64,000 nt of DNA from Salinivenus lutea (lineage in GTDB: Bacteria; Bacteroidota; Rhodothermia; Rhodothermales; Salinibacteraceae): NCBI GenBank assembly GCA_002894685.1, contig NCRC01000003.1:104238-168237 (forward strand), in the 5' to 3' direction. The translations under genes were made by a program, and so were the position numbers. Shown here piece after piece: positions 1-8,724 of the stretch (position 1 is the stretch's first letter; each line of letters opens with the position of its first letter). A model generated the notes under the pieces. That model searched no databases. It saw nothing but the letters and a program-made list of their open reading frames with translations, and was not told the DNA's origin.

Positions 1-255
1 CGGCTTCTCCTCTAGGTTCAGGTCCACTCCGTATCTCCTCGGAAGACGTCTGGAGAGCATCTACCGTATCCCGTTTCCGAAGGGAGCGTCCGGATGTCTA
101 GGCCGAAGCGTTTGGGCATGGACGATCAGTGCCGGGACAATCGGAGTCGCCGGACCAGAACTCGCCCCTCGTCTGTCCCCCATGAACGACCGTTCGGAAC
201 CAGAGCGGACGTGAAATAGGGGAGCGTCTTGTGCATCACGTCCTGAAGACAACTC

Positions 256-295
256 CGCTTGTGTACCGGAAGTCTCGATATGTGATACACAAGCG
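256..295. repeat. 10-bp perfect inverted repeat
   Basis: CGCTTGTGTA (256-265) is repeated in inverted form as TACACAAGCG (286-295) with 20 bases between. It could be an operator or a hairpin; no gene start is close by, so its role is unknown. Confidence 0.45.
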
Positions 296-489
296 CGTCA
301 GCTTGCCGGAGGGCGTCGTGTGGTGTAGATCCAGGTCTCACGATGAGCTCTCCACGCTCCCTGCCCTCCAGCATCTTGCGAGCCTTCTAGTCCACCAGGA
401 GGGAATTCGCCGAACAGGTCTTGTCCGGCTTCATGGAGAGGTCCGGGAAAGGGATGGTTAGCGGAACCAAATCCGCGGAAGGTCCATGC

Positions 490-532
490 ACTGGTACGGA
501 ATCTGAGCAATCGTACCAGTATCGTACCAGTA
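490..532. repeat. Inverted repeat plus tandem 11-bp repeat
   Basis: ACTGGTACG (490-498) pairs with CGTACCAGT (512-520). The right arm is then repeated: the 11-mer TCGTACCAGTA occurs twice head to tail at 511-521 and 522-532. The pattern resembles a protein-binding array or recombination site but lies in DNA without a recognisable gene. Confidence 0.5.
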
Positions 533-750
533 ACTACGTCAGAAGACGCCGTTTCGCCGGATGGGCTCCGTCCACTGGCTTCCGCGACGAAGATCGTAGA
601 TGGCGTTCAGGGAAAATCGGAAATTGCAACAAGACGTCTCGGGACCCCCCTGTTCTACGGCGTTCAAGGGTGTTTTCGTCGAACTTTGGGCGTCAGCAGA
701 AACCCATTCTCTGGTCGTCATGTGAAAGAGAGAGCATGAAAATCACCCTT

Positions 751-839
751 GGAGGGGTGGCAGAGCCTGGTTGAATGCACCGGTCTTGAAAACCGGCAGG
801 CCCGTTGCGGCCTCGAGGGTTCGAATCCCTCCCCCTCCG
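751..839 (+). tRNA. tRNA-Ser (UGA anticodon)
   Basis: The acceptor stem GGAGGGG (751-757) pairs with CCCCTCC (832-838), followed by discriminator G at 839. The anticodon stem CCGGT/ACCGG (780-784/792-796) encloses a 7-base loop with TGA at 787-789. The T arm is GAGGG-TTCGAAT-CCCTC. The long variable arm is typical of class II tRNAs such as serine. CCA is not encoded. It would read UCA and, by wobble, UCG. Confidence 0.97.
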
Positions 840-993
840 CCTCGCCCCGCGGGGCCGCCGCGTGCGGCCTCGCGCCTCGGGCTGTAACGTTCAGGAGGCG
901 CTGGCCGTTGATACGAAGGATCGGGACGACCGGCGGGCCCTGCCGGTCGTCTCTGGCCTGTGCGTCCGATTCCTTCACGCGTCGAGTTCGTTT

Positions 994-2247
994 ATGGCCG
1001 GCCCGGCCTCATCGGAGCTATCGTCCCTTCACCGGTTCGCGCGGCGCTACCTCCTCTACGGCACAGCCCTCCTCGCGGCCCTGCTCCTCCTCACGGAGGC
1101 CACGGCGCCGCGCATCGTGGAGTGGTTCCAGACAACCAACCGGGAGCTGCTGTGGCTGCGCGTGCCGTTTGCGCTCTTTGCGTTCGTCGTGGGGCTGTGG
1201 ACGCGCCTCCATCTGTGGGCCCTGTTGACGCCGCTGGTGCTGGCCCTCTTCCAGTGGGTCGACGTGCGGACGAGCTGGCGCCGCGGCCTGTGGTGGGGGC
1301 TCGCGTTTGGCGTCCCCATCGCGGCCCTGCACGTGGCATTGGAGCAGGGCCTCTTTGCCCTCGCGACGTTCACGCGGGAGGGCGTCTACCCCGACTTCAC
1401 GACCTCCTTCGTGCGGGCCGAGCCCTACGACATTGAGGACTGGCCGCTGGCGGTGCTGCTCTTCCGCCGCTTCGTGACGGACTACTTCACGTACTTCATC
1501 CTCGCGGCCCTGTGCTTTGCCTACGAGCATTTTGTGCGCTCCCGCGAGCAGGAGGCCCAAACCCAGGCGCTTCGGGGCGAGCTTGCGCAGGCGCAGCTCC
1601 AGGCCCTTCGCATGCAGGTGAACCCGCACTTTCTCTTTAATACGCTCAACGCGATTGCCGTGCTGGTGCGCGGGGGCGACACGGACAAGGCCGCCCGCAC
1701 GCTTCGGCTGCTGAGCGACCTCCTGCGGGCCACCTTTCAGGGGGCCGACGTGCAGATGGTCCCCCTGCGGGAAGAGATCGATTTTCTGGAGCGGTACCTT
1801 GAGATCGAGCAGACCCGATTCGGCGACCGGCTGCAGGCGGAGATTTCGGTGGCCCCCAGCGTGAGCGAGGCCTCCGTGCCCTACCTCATCCTGCAACCCC
1901 TGGTCGAGAACGCGGTGCGCCACGGCGTTGCCCCGCACGCCGAGGCGGGACGGGTGCGGGTGACCGCCGTCCCGGCGGGGCCCAACGGCAACCAGGTCGA
2001 GCTTACGGTGGCCGACAGCGGGCCCGGCTTCGACTCGTTCGATCCCGACGCCCTTTCGGATGAGGACAGCGTGGGCCTCTCCAACACCTGCCGGCGCCTG
2101 GACACCCTGTACGGCGACCAGCACTCCATAGAGCTGGGCACCGCCGCCGAGGGCGGGGCGCGCGTCACGATCCGCATACCGCGAGAGCCCGACGACACCC
2201 CGCTCGCCGAAGACGCCGTGGACCCCGTCACGGTGTCGGAATCTTAG
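994..2247 (+). CDS. LytS-type sensor histidine kinase
   Basis: This is a membrane-bound sensor kinase of the His_kinase (PF06580) family. The first ~160 residues contain four or five hydrophobic segments and no recognised extracellular sensor domain. A short coiled segment follows, then the family's phospho-acceptor motif NPHFLFN near residue 210. An N-box (LVENAVRHG, near 305) and a G-box (DSGPGF, near 340) form the ATP-binding domain. The frame is open further upstream into the tRNA, so the ATG at 994, just before the first membrane segment, is the sensible start; it gives 417 residues. It lies 50 bases before the LytTR regulator, its obvious partner. The signal sensed cannot be told from the sequence. 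Confidence 0.9.
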   Translation: MAGPASSELSSLHRFARRYLLYGTALLAALLLLTEATAPRIVEWFQTTNRELLWLRVPFALFAFVVGLWTRLHLWALLTPLVLALFQWVDVRTSWRRGLWWGLAFGVPIAALHVALEQGLFALATFTREGVYPDFTTSFVRAEPYDIEDWPLAVLLFRRFVTDYFTYFILAALCFAYEHFVRSREQEAQTQALRGELAQAQLQALRMQVNPHFLFNTLNAIAVLVRGGDTDKAARTLRLLSDLLRATFQGADVQMVPLREEIDFLERYLEIEQTRFGDRLQAEISVAPSVSEASVPYLILQPLVENAVRHGVAPHAEAGRVRVTAVPAGPNGNQVELTVADSGPGFDSFDPDALSDEDSVGLSNTCRRLDTLYGDQHSIELGTAAEGGARVTIRIPREPDDTPLAEDAVDPVTVSES

Positions 2248-2297
2248 CTCTCCGCTCCACTCGCGTTCTGTCTTCTCACTGATCGACGCCGCACCCC

Positions 2298-3095
2298 ATG
2301 TCGATTCGTGCCCTCATTGTTGACGACGAACCACTGGCCCGTACGGGCGTCCGGCAGCTCCTGGACTCGGTCGAGGAGGTGCGCATCGTCGGGGAGGCGG
2401 GGGATGGGCCCGAGGCCGTTCGCCTGATCGAGGACGAGGCCCCCGACCTCGTGTTTCTCGACGTACAGATGCCCGAGATGAGTGGGCTGGAGGTGGTCCG
2501 CGAGGTGGGCGTCGACCGCATGCCGCTCACCATTTTTGTAACGGCCTACGACGAGTATGCGCTGGAGGCGTTCGATGCCCACGCGCTCGACTATCTGCTC
2601 AAGCCCATCGATGAGGAGCGCTTTGCGGAGGCGATCGACCGGGCGCGCACCCAGCTCCAGCGGGCCGAGGCCGAAGACCTGAGCGACCGGCTCCGCGCCG
2701 TGCTCGACCGGTACGCGACGGAGGAGGACGAGGAAGAGGACACAAGCGATGAGGAGGAGCCCCTGGAGCGCTTCACCGTCCGCAGCCGCAAGCGCATCTA
2801 CTTCGTGGAGGCCGATGAGGTGCAGTGGCTCGAGTCGGAGGGCGACTACGTGGCGCTTTGCGACGGGGAGGAGAAGCACCTCATCCGCGCCACCATGAAA
2901 GAGCTGACCGAGCGGCTCGACGCCGAGCGCTTCCTGCGCGTCCACCGCTCCTACATCGTAAACACGAACTACGTCACGGAGCTCCGCCCGCTCGACCACG
3001 GCACGTACCGTCTCATTATGGAGTGCGGCACCCCGTTGAAGACGAGCCGCGGCTACCGGGAGAACGTGGAGGCGCTGATTGGGGCGGACGGCTAA
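2298..3095 (+). CDS. LytTR-family response regulator
   Basis: The protein (265 residues) has an N-terminal receiver domain with the acidic pair near residue 10 (VDDE), the phosphorylated Asp near residue 54 (FLDVQMPEMSG) and the conserved Lys in LLKPI near 100. An acidic linker (EEDEEEDTSDEEE) leads to a C-terminal LytTR DNA-binding domain (about 155-262) with the typical core VEADEVQWLESEGDYV and FLRVHRSYIVN. Such proteins bind pairs of direct repeats in promoters when phosphorylated by a LytS-type kinase, here encoded immediately upstream. Target genes are unknown; the lipoprotein gene 141 bases downstream is a candidate only by position. Confidence 0.93.
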   Translation: MSIRALIVDDEPLARTGVRQLLDSVEEVRIVGEAGDGPEAVRLIEDEAPDLVFLDVQMPEMSGLEVVREVGVDRMPLTIFVTAYDEYALEAFDAHALDYLLKPIDEERFAEAIDRARTQLQRAEAEDLSDRLRAVLDRYATEEDEEEDTSDEEEPLERFTVRSRKRIYFVEADEVQWLESEGDYVALCDGEEKHLIRATMKELTERLDAERFLRVHRSYIVNTNYVTELRPLDHGTYRLIMECGTPLKTSRGYRENVEALIGADG

Positions 3096-3236
3096 GGGGG
3101 CCGAACGGAGAGTGAGCCCGGACGGGCGTCCGTCCGTCGACGCAGGCGGCCCGTTCGTCGCACGAGGGGCATCCTGGCGGGGGCGCGGGCGTTGTGCATA
3201 CCGGACGTTGTCCACTCACTAGCCGATCGCCGCGCC

Positions 3237-4556
3237 ATGATGTTCTCCCGCCCCCGTTTTTGGATTGTCTCCGCCCTGCTTGGGCTTCTCGTGCTCGGTG
3301 GATGCGAGCCCTACATGAGCATGACCGATCAGGTCCCGGCGCAGACGCGTCGGGCCGCGGCCCTGCTTCCGGGCGGGCCGCGCGCCGTGGGGATGGTGAA
3401 TCTGGAGGCGGCGTTTCAGCAGGTCGATGAGCTGCAGGACCTGACTGCGGACAGCCTTCGTGCCGCGGCGCCCCCGCCCGTCCGCGCCTTTCTGGAGGCG
3501 ACGGGCCTGAACCCGCGAACGGACCTGAAGGCCGTATACGGCACCCTGGAAAAGGGCGACACGCAGGCAGTGAGCGCCGTGGTGTTCGCCAATCTCACCG
3601 CGGACCAAATGGACCAGTACCTGAACCAGGCGTCCGACGTGCAGGTGGAGCGCACCACGTACCGCGGCACGCCGCTCTACCGGATGGCGCTCGGGACGGG
3701 GGCCGGCGACGAGGCAAAAGATGAGCCCTCCGACGCCGCCCCGCAATCCGACGATGCGGTGCACCTGGCGTTTGTCGACAACGGGACCGTGGGCGTGGCC
3801 TTTGACGCCGAGCGCGCCCGGGCCATGGTCGATCGGCACCAGGGGGACGAGGGGCGCCTCAGCGACGACGAGGCGTACATGACCCTCGTCCAGCGCCTGG
3901 GGCGCGACCGGACCGCCTGGGTGGCGGGGCGCAACGTGTTGCAGACGGTCCTCGGCGACTCGACGGCCCTCGGGACGGCGGTGGCCTCGGCCGGAACGGC
4001 CGCGTCCGGCGAGGAGTCCGGGGCGGCGTCCGGCGAGGAGGACGGGTCGTCGGTGACCCAGGCGGGCGTTCAGCGCGCCCTCGTCCAGTGGTCGAATCGG
4101 GTGCTGGGACTCAACGAGATGTCCTCCGGCGTGTCGGCAATTGAAGAGAAGGCCGGCGGGAAGATTGATCAACTGAAAGAGAATGTGCGCGAGCAGGCGC
4201 TGGCCCTCACGCTCACGGACGCGGCCCTGGAGGGGGATGTGTACCTGACGATGGCGGACGACGCCACCGCCAGCAATGTGGCCGAGATGGCCGAGGGGCT
4301 TCTGGCCGTCCTGCGCCTCTCCCAGAGCCAGCTCTCCGAACAGCAGCAGAACCTGCTGGAGCAGGCCACGGTCGAGCGCGACGGCCCGCTGGTCCGCGTG
4401 CAGTTCTCACTGGCGCGGGAGCTGCTGCGCCGCATGAAAGAGAACGAGGCGACCGCTCAGCGGGACGAGACCGTTCGTTGGTCCGATACGTCAACTCGTC
4501 CTGCAAATGAGGCAACTCATCGATTTAGCGGCATCATGCGGCCCCTTCCCTTGTAG
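3237..4556 (+). CDS. Putative lipoprotein, function unknown
   Basis: I do not recognise the family. The protein starts with a lipoprotein signal peptide (LLGLLVLGGCEPYM, lipobox Cys at residue 22), so it should be membrane-anchored and face the periplasm. The rest (439 residues in all) is acidic and contains an Asp/Ser/Ala-rich insert near residues 255-280. It reads like a soluble mixed alpha/beta protein with a helical C-terminus (LSQSQLSEQQQNLLEQ). The frame is open 45 bases upstream, but the ATG at 3237 precedes a perfect signal peptide. It follows the two-component pair in the same orientation. Confidence 0.75.
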   Translation: MMFSRPRFWIVSALLGLLVLGGCEPYMSMTDQVPAQTRRAAALLPGGPRAVGMVNLEAAFQQVDELQDLTADSLRAAAPPPVRAFLEATGLNPRTDLKAVYGTLEKGDTQAVSAVVFANLTADQMDQYLNQASDVQVERTTYRGTPLYRMALGTGAGDEAKDEPSDAAPQSDDAVHLAFVDNGTVGVAFDAERARAMVDRHQGDEGRLSDDEAYMTLVQRLGRDRTAWVAGRNVLQTVLGDSTALGTAVASAGTAASGEESGAASGEEDGSSVTQAGVQRALVQWSNRVLGLNEMSSGVSAIEEKAGGKIDQLKENVREQALALTLTDAALEGDVYLTMADDATASNVAEMAEGLLAVLRLSQSQLSEQQQNLLEQATVERDGPLVRVQFSLARELLRRMKENEATAQRDETVRWSDTSTRPANEATHRFSGIMRPLPL

Positions 4557-4655
4557 AAGATCGCGCGAGGTCGGGCAAGCGGGCAGGACTGCAACCTGCG
4601 GGCCCGACGCCCTGTCTGCTTCCGATGAGGCCGGCAGCTCACACGTTCGTGTCGT

Positions 4656-5924
4656 TTGCATATTCCATCTCCCTACGCCGTGCGCCGGGTGCTCTTCGAA
4701 ATTATTGAGGGCGTGCGCATCGCCGTCCAGGCCATCTGGGCCAACAAGATGCGTTCGACGCTCACCACCCTTGGGGTCATCATCGGCATCGCGTCGGTGA
4801 CCCTGATGGCGACGGTGATCAACGGCCTCAACCAGGAGTTCGAGAAGTCGCTCTCCCAGCTGGGGGCCGATGTGCTCTACGTCGACCAGTTTCCCTGGGG
4901 GCAAAATACGGACCGGGAGTGGTGGCGCCTGCGCAACCGCCCGGCGATCCAGCCCGCCCTGGCCCAGACGATCCGCGACCGGGCGCGCTTTGCCGCGGCG
5001 GTGGCGCCCACGACCGACACCGACCGGACGGTCGAGTACCAGGGGCGCGACATAGAGGCGGAGATTACCGGCTCGACGCCGCAGTACGGACGCATCCGGG
5101 ATGTAGAGCTGGCCCAGGGGCGCTTCTTCACCCAGTCCGACGAGCAGGGGGCGCGGAACGTCTGTGTGATTGGGGCCGACATTGCGAACGAACTCTTTCC
5201 GGTTGCCACGCCGCTGGGAAAGACGATTAAGCTCAACGGGCCGCCCTGTCGGGTCATTGGGGTGCAGACGCCGCAGGGAGAGGGCCTCTTTAGCGGCCCG
5301 GGCACGCCCGACGAGCGCATCATCATCCCCTTCAGCACCTACGACAAGCTGTTCGGGGTAAGCCGGCAGTGGGGCGTCAACATCATGGTGAAGGTGCGGG
5401 AGGGAACGTCCATGACGCGCGCCGAAGACGAACTCACCGGCATCCTGCGAACGGCACGGGGCGTGCCGCCGGGCGAGCGCAACAACTTTGCGATCAACGA
5501 CCAGCAGCAGATCCGCGCCAGCTTTGCCGGGACCAAGGTTGCGATCTACGGCGTGGGCCTGTTCCTGACAGGGCTCGCCCTCGTGGTGGGTGGCATCGGC
5601 GTCATGAACATCATGTTCGTGTCGGTGCGCGAGCGGACGAAAGAGATCGGGATTCGCAAGGCTGTGGGGGCGAAGGAGCGGACGATTCTGCTCCAATTCC
5701 TCGTCGAAGCCATCATCGTGTGCCTCATCGGGGGGCTGATTGGCCTGGGCCTCTCGGCGCTCGGGGCCATGGGCATTAGCGCGCTCGGGTTTTCCGCCTC
5801 GCTACCGCTGCAGACCGTCCTCATCGCGTTCGTCATCTGCGTGGGGGTGGGGGTCCTCTTCGGCATTGCCCCGGCCTGGCAGGCGGCCACCGCCGACCCC
5901 ATCGAGGCCCTCCGCTACGAGTAA
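4656..5924 (+). CDS. MacB-type ABC transporter permease (first of two)
   Basis: This is a permease of the MacB/FtsX family without an attached ATPase domain. One membrane helix near residues 30-50 (LTTLGVIIGIASVTL) is followed by a large periplasmic MacB_PCD domain, then three helices at the C-terminus with the family signature GIGVMNIMFVSVRERTKEIGIRKAVGA. It ends in the usual PIEALRYE. The start is uncertain: TTG at 4656 or GTG at 4680, giving 422 or 414 residues. It opens a tight cluster with a second permease, a TolC protein, an adaptor and an ATPase, which together make a tripartite efflux machine. Substrate unknown; antibiotics, lipids or peptides are all possible for this family. Confidence 0.9.
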   Translation: MHIPSPYAVRRVLFEIIEGVRIAVQAIWANKMRSTLTTLGVIIGIASVTLMATVINGLNQEFEKSLSQLGADVLYVDQFPWGQNTDREWWRLRNRPAIQPALAQTIRDRARFAAAVAPTTDTDRTVEYQGRDIEAEITGSTPQYGRIRDVELAQGRFFTQSDEQGARNVCVIGADIANELFPVATPLGKTIKLNGPPCRVIGVQTPQGEGLFSGPGTPDERIIIPFSTYDKLFGVSRQWGVNIMVKVREGTSMTRAEDELTGILRTARGVPPGERNNFAINDQQQIRASFAGTKVAIYGVGLFLTGLALVVGGIGVMNIMFVSVRERTKEIGIRKAVGAKERTILLQFLVEAIIVCLIGGLIGLGLSALGAMGISALGFSASLPLQTVLIAFVICVGVGVLFGIAPAWQAATADPIEALRYE

Positions 5925-5958
5925 CCGGCATCCGCTCTTCGAACCATCGCACGTCGCC

Positions 5959-7173
5959 ATGCACCTGCTTGAAACGATCCGAGAGGCCCTGAGCGCCCTC
6001 CGGGCGAACAAGCTGCGCTCGTCCCTTACGCTGCTGGGCATGGTGATCGGCGTGTTTGCGGTGATCGCCGCGGTGACGGCCGTCGACGTGATCGACCTTT
6101 ACTTCAAGAGCTCGATTCAGGGCCTCGGCGCCTCCACGCTGTCGGTGGAGCGGTACGACTTTGGGGGCAACGAGGAGCAGTACCATCCGCCCCTCACGTA
6201 CCGGCAGACGATGCGCCTCAAGGACCAGATGGGCAGCGCGTACACCGTGAGTGTGGAGGAATCCTTCGATGGGGGCGTAAAGGCCCAGTCGGCCCGCGAG
6301 GAGACCAACCCCAACATCAGCCTCTACGGGACGGATCAGTTCTTCCTTGGGAACTTCGGGTACGACATGCGGGCCGGGCGCCCGTTTGCCGAACAGGATG
6401 TGCAAAACGCCCGTCCCGTGGCCCTGCTCGGCTCCTCGGTCGCCGAGGCCCTCTTCCCGGCCGTGAGCCCCATCGGCAAGGAGGTCAAAATCGGCCGGGT
6501 GCGACTGGAGGTGGTGGGCGTGCTGGCCGAAAAGGGCGGCCTCTTCCGCGACCCCAACTCGCGGGTCTACGCCCCGCTCACGTACCTGCTCGGCACCTAC
6601 GGGGACGGAGGGCGCAGCATGAACTCGATTCGGGTGCGCGCCCCGTCGCCGGAGGCCCTGCCGGCCGCCCGCGAGGCCGTGATGCAACACCTGCGCACGA
6701 TCCGCGCGGTGGGGGCGGGACAGCCCGCCAACTTCAATATCGATACGAGCGACGGGCTGCGGAGCACCTTCGCCGAGTTTACGAGCACCCTCACGATGGG
6801 CGGCGCGGCCGTGGGCCTCATTTCGCTGCTGGCCGCCGGGGTGGGCATCATGAACATCATGCTCGTTTCCGTCACCGAGCGCACGAAGGAGATCGGCATC
6901 CGGAAGGCTGTGGGGGCCAAGTGGTACGACATTCTGGGCCAGTTCCTCCTGGAAGCCGTCATTCTGTGCCAGGTGGGCGGGCTCGTGGGCATCCTCCTGG
7001 GCGGGCTTGGGGGCAACCTGACGGCCGTCTGGTTCGACATCCAGCCCGCCTTCCCGTGGCTCTGGGCCGGCGTTGCCGTGGCGGGCGTCACCCTGCTGGC
7101 CCTCGTCTTTGGCGGCTACCCGGCCTACAAGGCCGCCCGCCTCGACCCCATCGACTCCCTCCGATACGAATAG
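5959..7173 (+). CDS. MacB-type ABC transporter permease (second of two)
   Basis: A paralogue of the preceding gene, 34 bases downstream, with the same architecture: N-terminal helix (SSLTLLGMVIGVFAVIAAV), MacB_PCD periplasmic domain, and three C-terminal helices with the signature GIMNIMLVSVTERTKEIGIRKAVGA, ending PIDSLRYE. The ATG at 5959 gives 404 residues; the frame is open upstream but overlaps the previous gene. Two different half-permeases served by one ATPase gene (10121) suggest a heterodimeric membrane unit. Confidence 0.9.
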   Translation: MHLLETIREALSALRANKLRSSLTLLGMVIGVFAVIAAVTAVDVIDLYFKSSIQGLGASTLSVERYDFGGNEEQYHPPLTYRQTMRLKDQMGSAYTVSVEESFDGGVKAQSAREETNPNISLYGTDQFFLGNFGYDMRAGRPFAEQDVQNARPVALLGSSVAEALFPAVSPIGKEVKIGRVRLEVVGVLAEKGGLFRDPNSRVYAPLTYLLGTYGDGGRSMNSIRVRAPSPEALPAAREAVMQHLRTIRAVGAGQPANFNIDTSDGLRSTFAEFTSTLTMGGAAVGLISLLAAGVGIMNIMLVSVTERTKEIGIRKAVGAKWYDILGQFLLEAVILCQVGGLVGILLGGLGGNLTAVWFDIQPAFPWLWAGVAVAGVTLLALVFGGYPAYKAARLDPIDSLRYE

Positions 7174-7221
7174 CGTGCCGCACAGGGACGGCACGCGAAG
7201 GTTCTGTTCCACAACACACCC

Positions 7222-8676
7222 ATGCACGATATGTCTCGACGCCTCGCCGCACGCATTCTTCCTACGCTCCGGTCCCTGTGGAGGGGGCTTGCCCTGGCCG
7301 CGGCTGTGAGCATGGTGGGGGCGCCCGCCCTCCTGGCCCAGCCCAACCTCGGGGCCCGCACCGACACCACCCAGGTGACCTTCGACGAAGCCGTTCGCAT
7401 TGCGCTCGACCAGAACACCGACCTGCGGCGGGCGCAGGCGTCGGTGCAACAGAGCGAGGCGGAGCTTCAGTCCGAGTGGATGGACTTTGCCCCCAGCCTG
7501 AACATCTCGTCGAGCGTGCAGCGGCAGTACGGACGAAACTTCAGCCAGGTGACGGGCGACTTCACCTCGCAGTCGACCGACTTTCTGAACATCGGGGGGA
7601 ACTCCAACCTCACGATCTTTAACGGCTTCGAGAACATCTCGTCGGTCCGCTCGGCCCGGTCCCAGTCGGTTGCGGAGGAGTTCAACCTGCAGCGAACGCG
7701 GCGCGAGGTGGTGTTCACCGTGATGGAGCAGTTCATCAACCTGGTGGAGACGCGCGAGATTGTGCGGGTGCGCCAGGAGGAGCTCGATGCGCTCCAGCAG
7801 CAACTGCGGCAGATTGAGGAGTTTGTGGACGCTGGGTCGCGTCCGGTGTCGGAGCTGTACGCGCAGCAGGCCAACGTGGCGGAGGCCGAGCAGGCGCTGC
7901 TCCAGGCCCGGCGCGAGCGCGAGGTTGCCCAGACGCAGATCATTCAGACGCTCCAGCTCAACCCCCGCCGGCCCTACGACTTTCGCGTGCCCGATCCGCC
8001 GGGAGATTCGATCGAGGCGCGCACCTACGACTCCTCGGCGCTGATTGACGAGGCCTTTGAGCGACGCCTGGACCTCCAGGTGGCGCAGGCGGACCAGCGG
8101 GCGGCCGAGCACAGCGTGCAGTCGGCACGGTCCCGGTACTACCCCAGCCTCTCGGTCGGGGCCAACTACGGCACGGACTGGTCGAGCAACTTCAGCATCC
8201 CGGATCCCGACAATCCGAACCAGCGGGTGGACGTGGGCTTCTCGGAGCAGCTTGAACAGAACCGGGGGGGCAGCATCTCTCTGTCCCTGAATATCCCGAT
8301 CTTCGACCAGTGGCAGCGCGAGACCCAGATCCAGCAGGCCAAGGTGCAGGCCCGAAACGCCCAGTACGCCCTCGACGACCAGCAACAGCAGGTGGCGCTA
8401 CAGGTGCGGCAGGCCTACCTCGACTACCAGAATGCCGTCCAACAGCTGGAGGCGGCCAACGCCCGCCTCCGGTCGGCCCGGCAGGCCCGCACCGCCGCCC
8501 AGGAGCGCTACAACCTGGGGGCGGCCTCGATCGTGGAGCTGCAGAACGCGAACCGCGACTTCGTGGACGCGGCGAGCCAGCAGGTGCGGGCCCGCTACAC
8601 GCTCCTCTTCCGGGAGAAGCAAATTGACTACTTCGTGGGGCGTCTCCGGCCCACGGCGCCACTCTTCGGCGAATAA
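7222..8676 (+). CDS. TolC-family outer membrane efflux protein
   Basis: A 484-residue outer-membrane efflux protein. It has a signal peptide ending near residue 39 (GAPALLAQ), then two repeats of the OEP (PF02321) fold, each beginning with the usual helix (VTFDEAVRIALDQNTDLRRAQ and LIDEAFERRLDLQVAQADQ). Long Gln/Glu-rich coiled coils form the periplasmic tunnel, and Tyr/Asn-rich strands such as YYPSLSVGANYG build the barrel. It sits between the permeases and the adaptor and should provide the exit channel of this efflux system. Confidence 0.92.
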   Translation: MHDMSRRLAARILPTLRSLWRGLALAAAVSMVGAPALLAQPNLGARTDTTQVTFDEAVRIALDQNTDLRRAQASVQQSEAELQSEWMDFAPSLNISSSVQRQYGRNFSQVTGDFTSQSTDFLNIGGNSNLTIFNGFENISSVRSARSQSVAEEFNLQRTRREVVFTVMEQFINLVETREIVRVRQEELDALQQQLRQIEEFVDAGSRPVSELYAQQANVAEAEQALLQARREREVAQTQIIQTLQLNPRRPYDFRVPDPPGDSIEARTYDSSALIDEAFERRLDLQVAQADQRAAEHSVQSARSRYYPSLSVGANYGTDWSSNFSIPDPDNPNQRVDVGFSEQLEQNRGGSISLSLNIPIFDQWQRETQIQQAKVQARNAQYALDDQQQQVALQVRQAYLDYQNAVQQLEAANARLRSARQARTAAQERYNLGAASIVELQNANRDFVDAASQQVRARYTLLFREKQIDYFVGRLRPTAPLFGE

Positions 8677-8724
8677 CGTGCGTCCGTCGACTCTCACCTC
8701 TTCGAATCGGCACTGATCTTTGTT

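Larger units (their letters stand above)
1..750. other. Non-coding or decayed stretch before tRNA-Ser
   Basis: No reading frame here looks like a gene: those present are short, overlap on both strands and have compositions unlike the acidic proteins of the rest of the window. GC is visibly lower than downstream. The stretch holds two inverted repeats and a tandem 11-base repeat (listed separately). It could be a decayed gene or old mobile DNA, but no integrase or transposase motif is visible. Confidence 0.6.

Noticed and set aside
126..510. Short frames before the tRNA, considered as transposase or integrase remnants
   Set aside because: No catalytic motif or family pattern could be recognised in any of the frames.
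805..993. Upstream extension of the histidine kinase frame
   Set aside because: It begins inside the tRNA and has non-coding composition; ATG 994 directly precedes the membrane segments.
5833..8385. 850-codon open frame on the minus strand
   Set aside because: It is antisense to the permease and TolC genes, is Arg/His/Gly/Leu-rich and has no recognisable domain; long antisense frames are expected in high-GC DNA.
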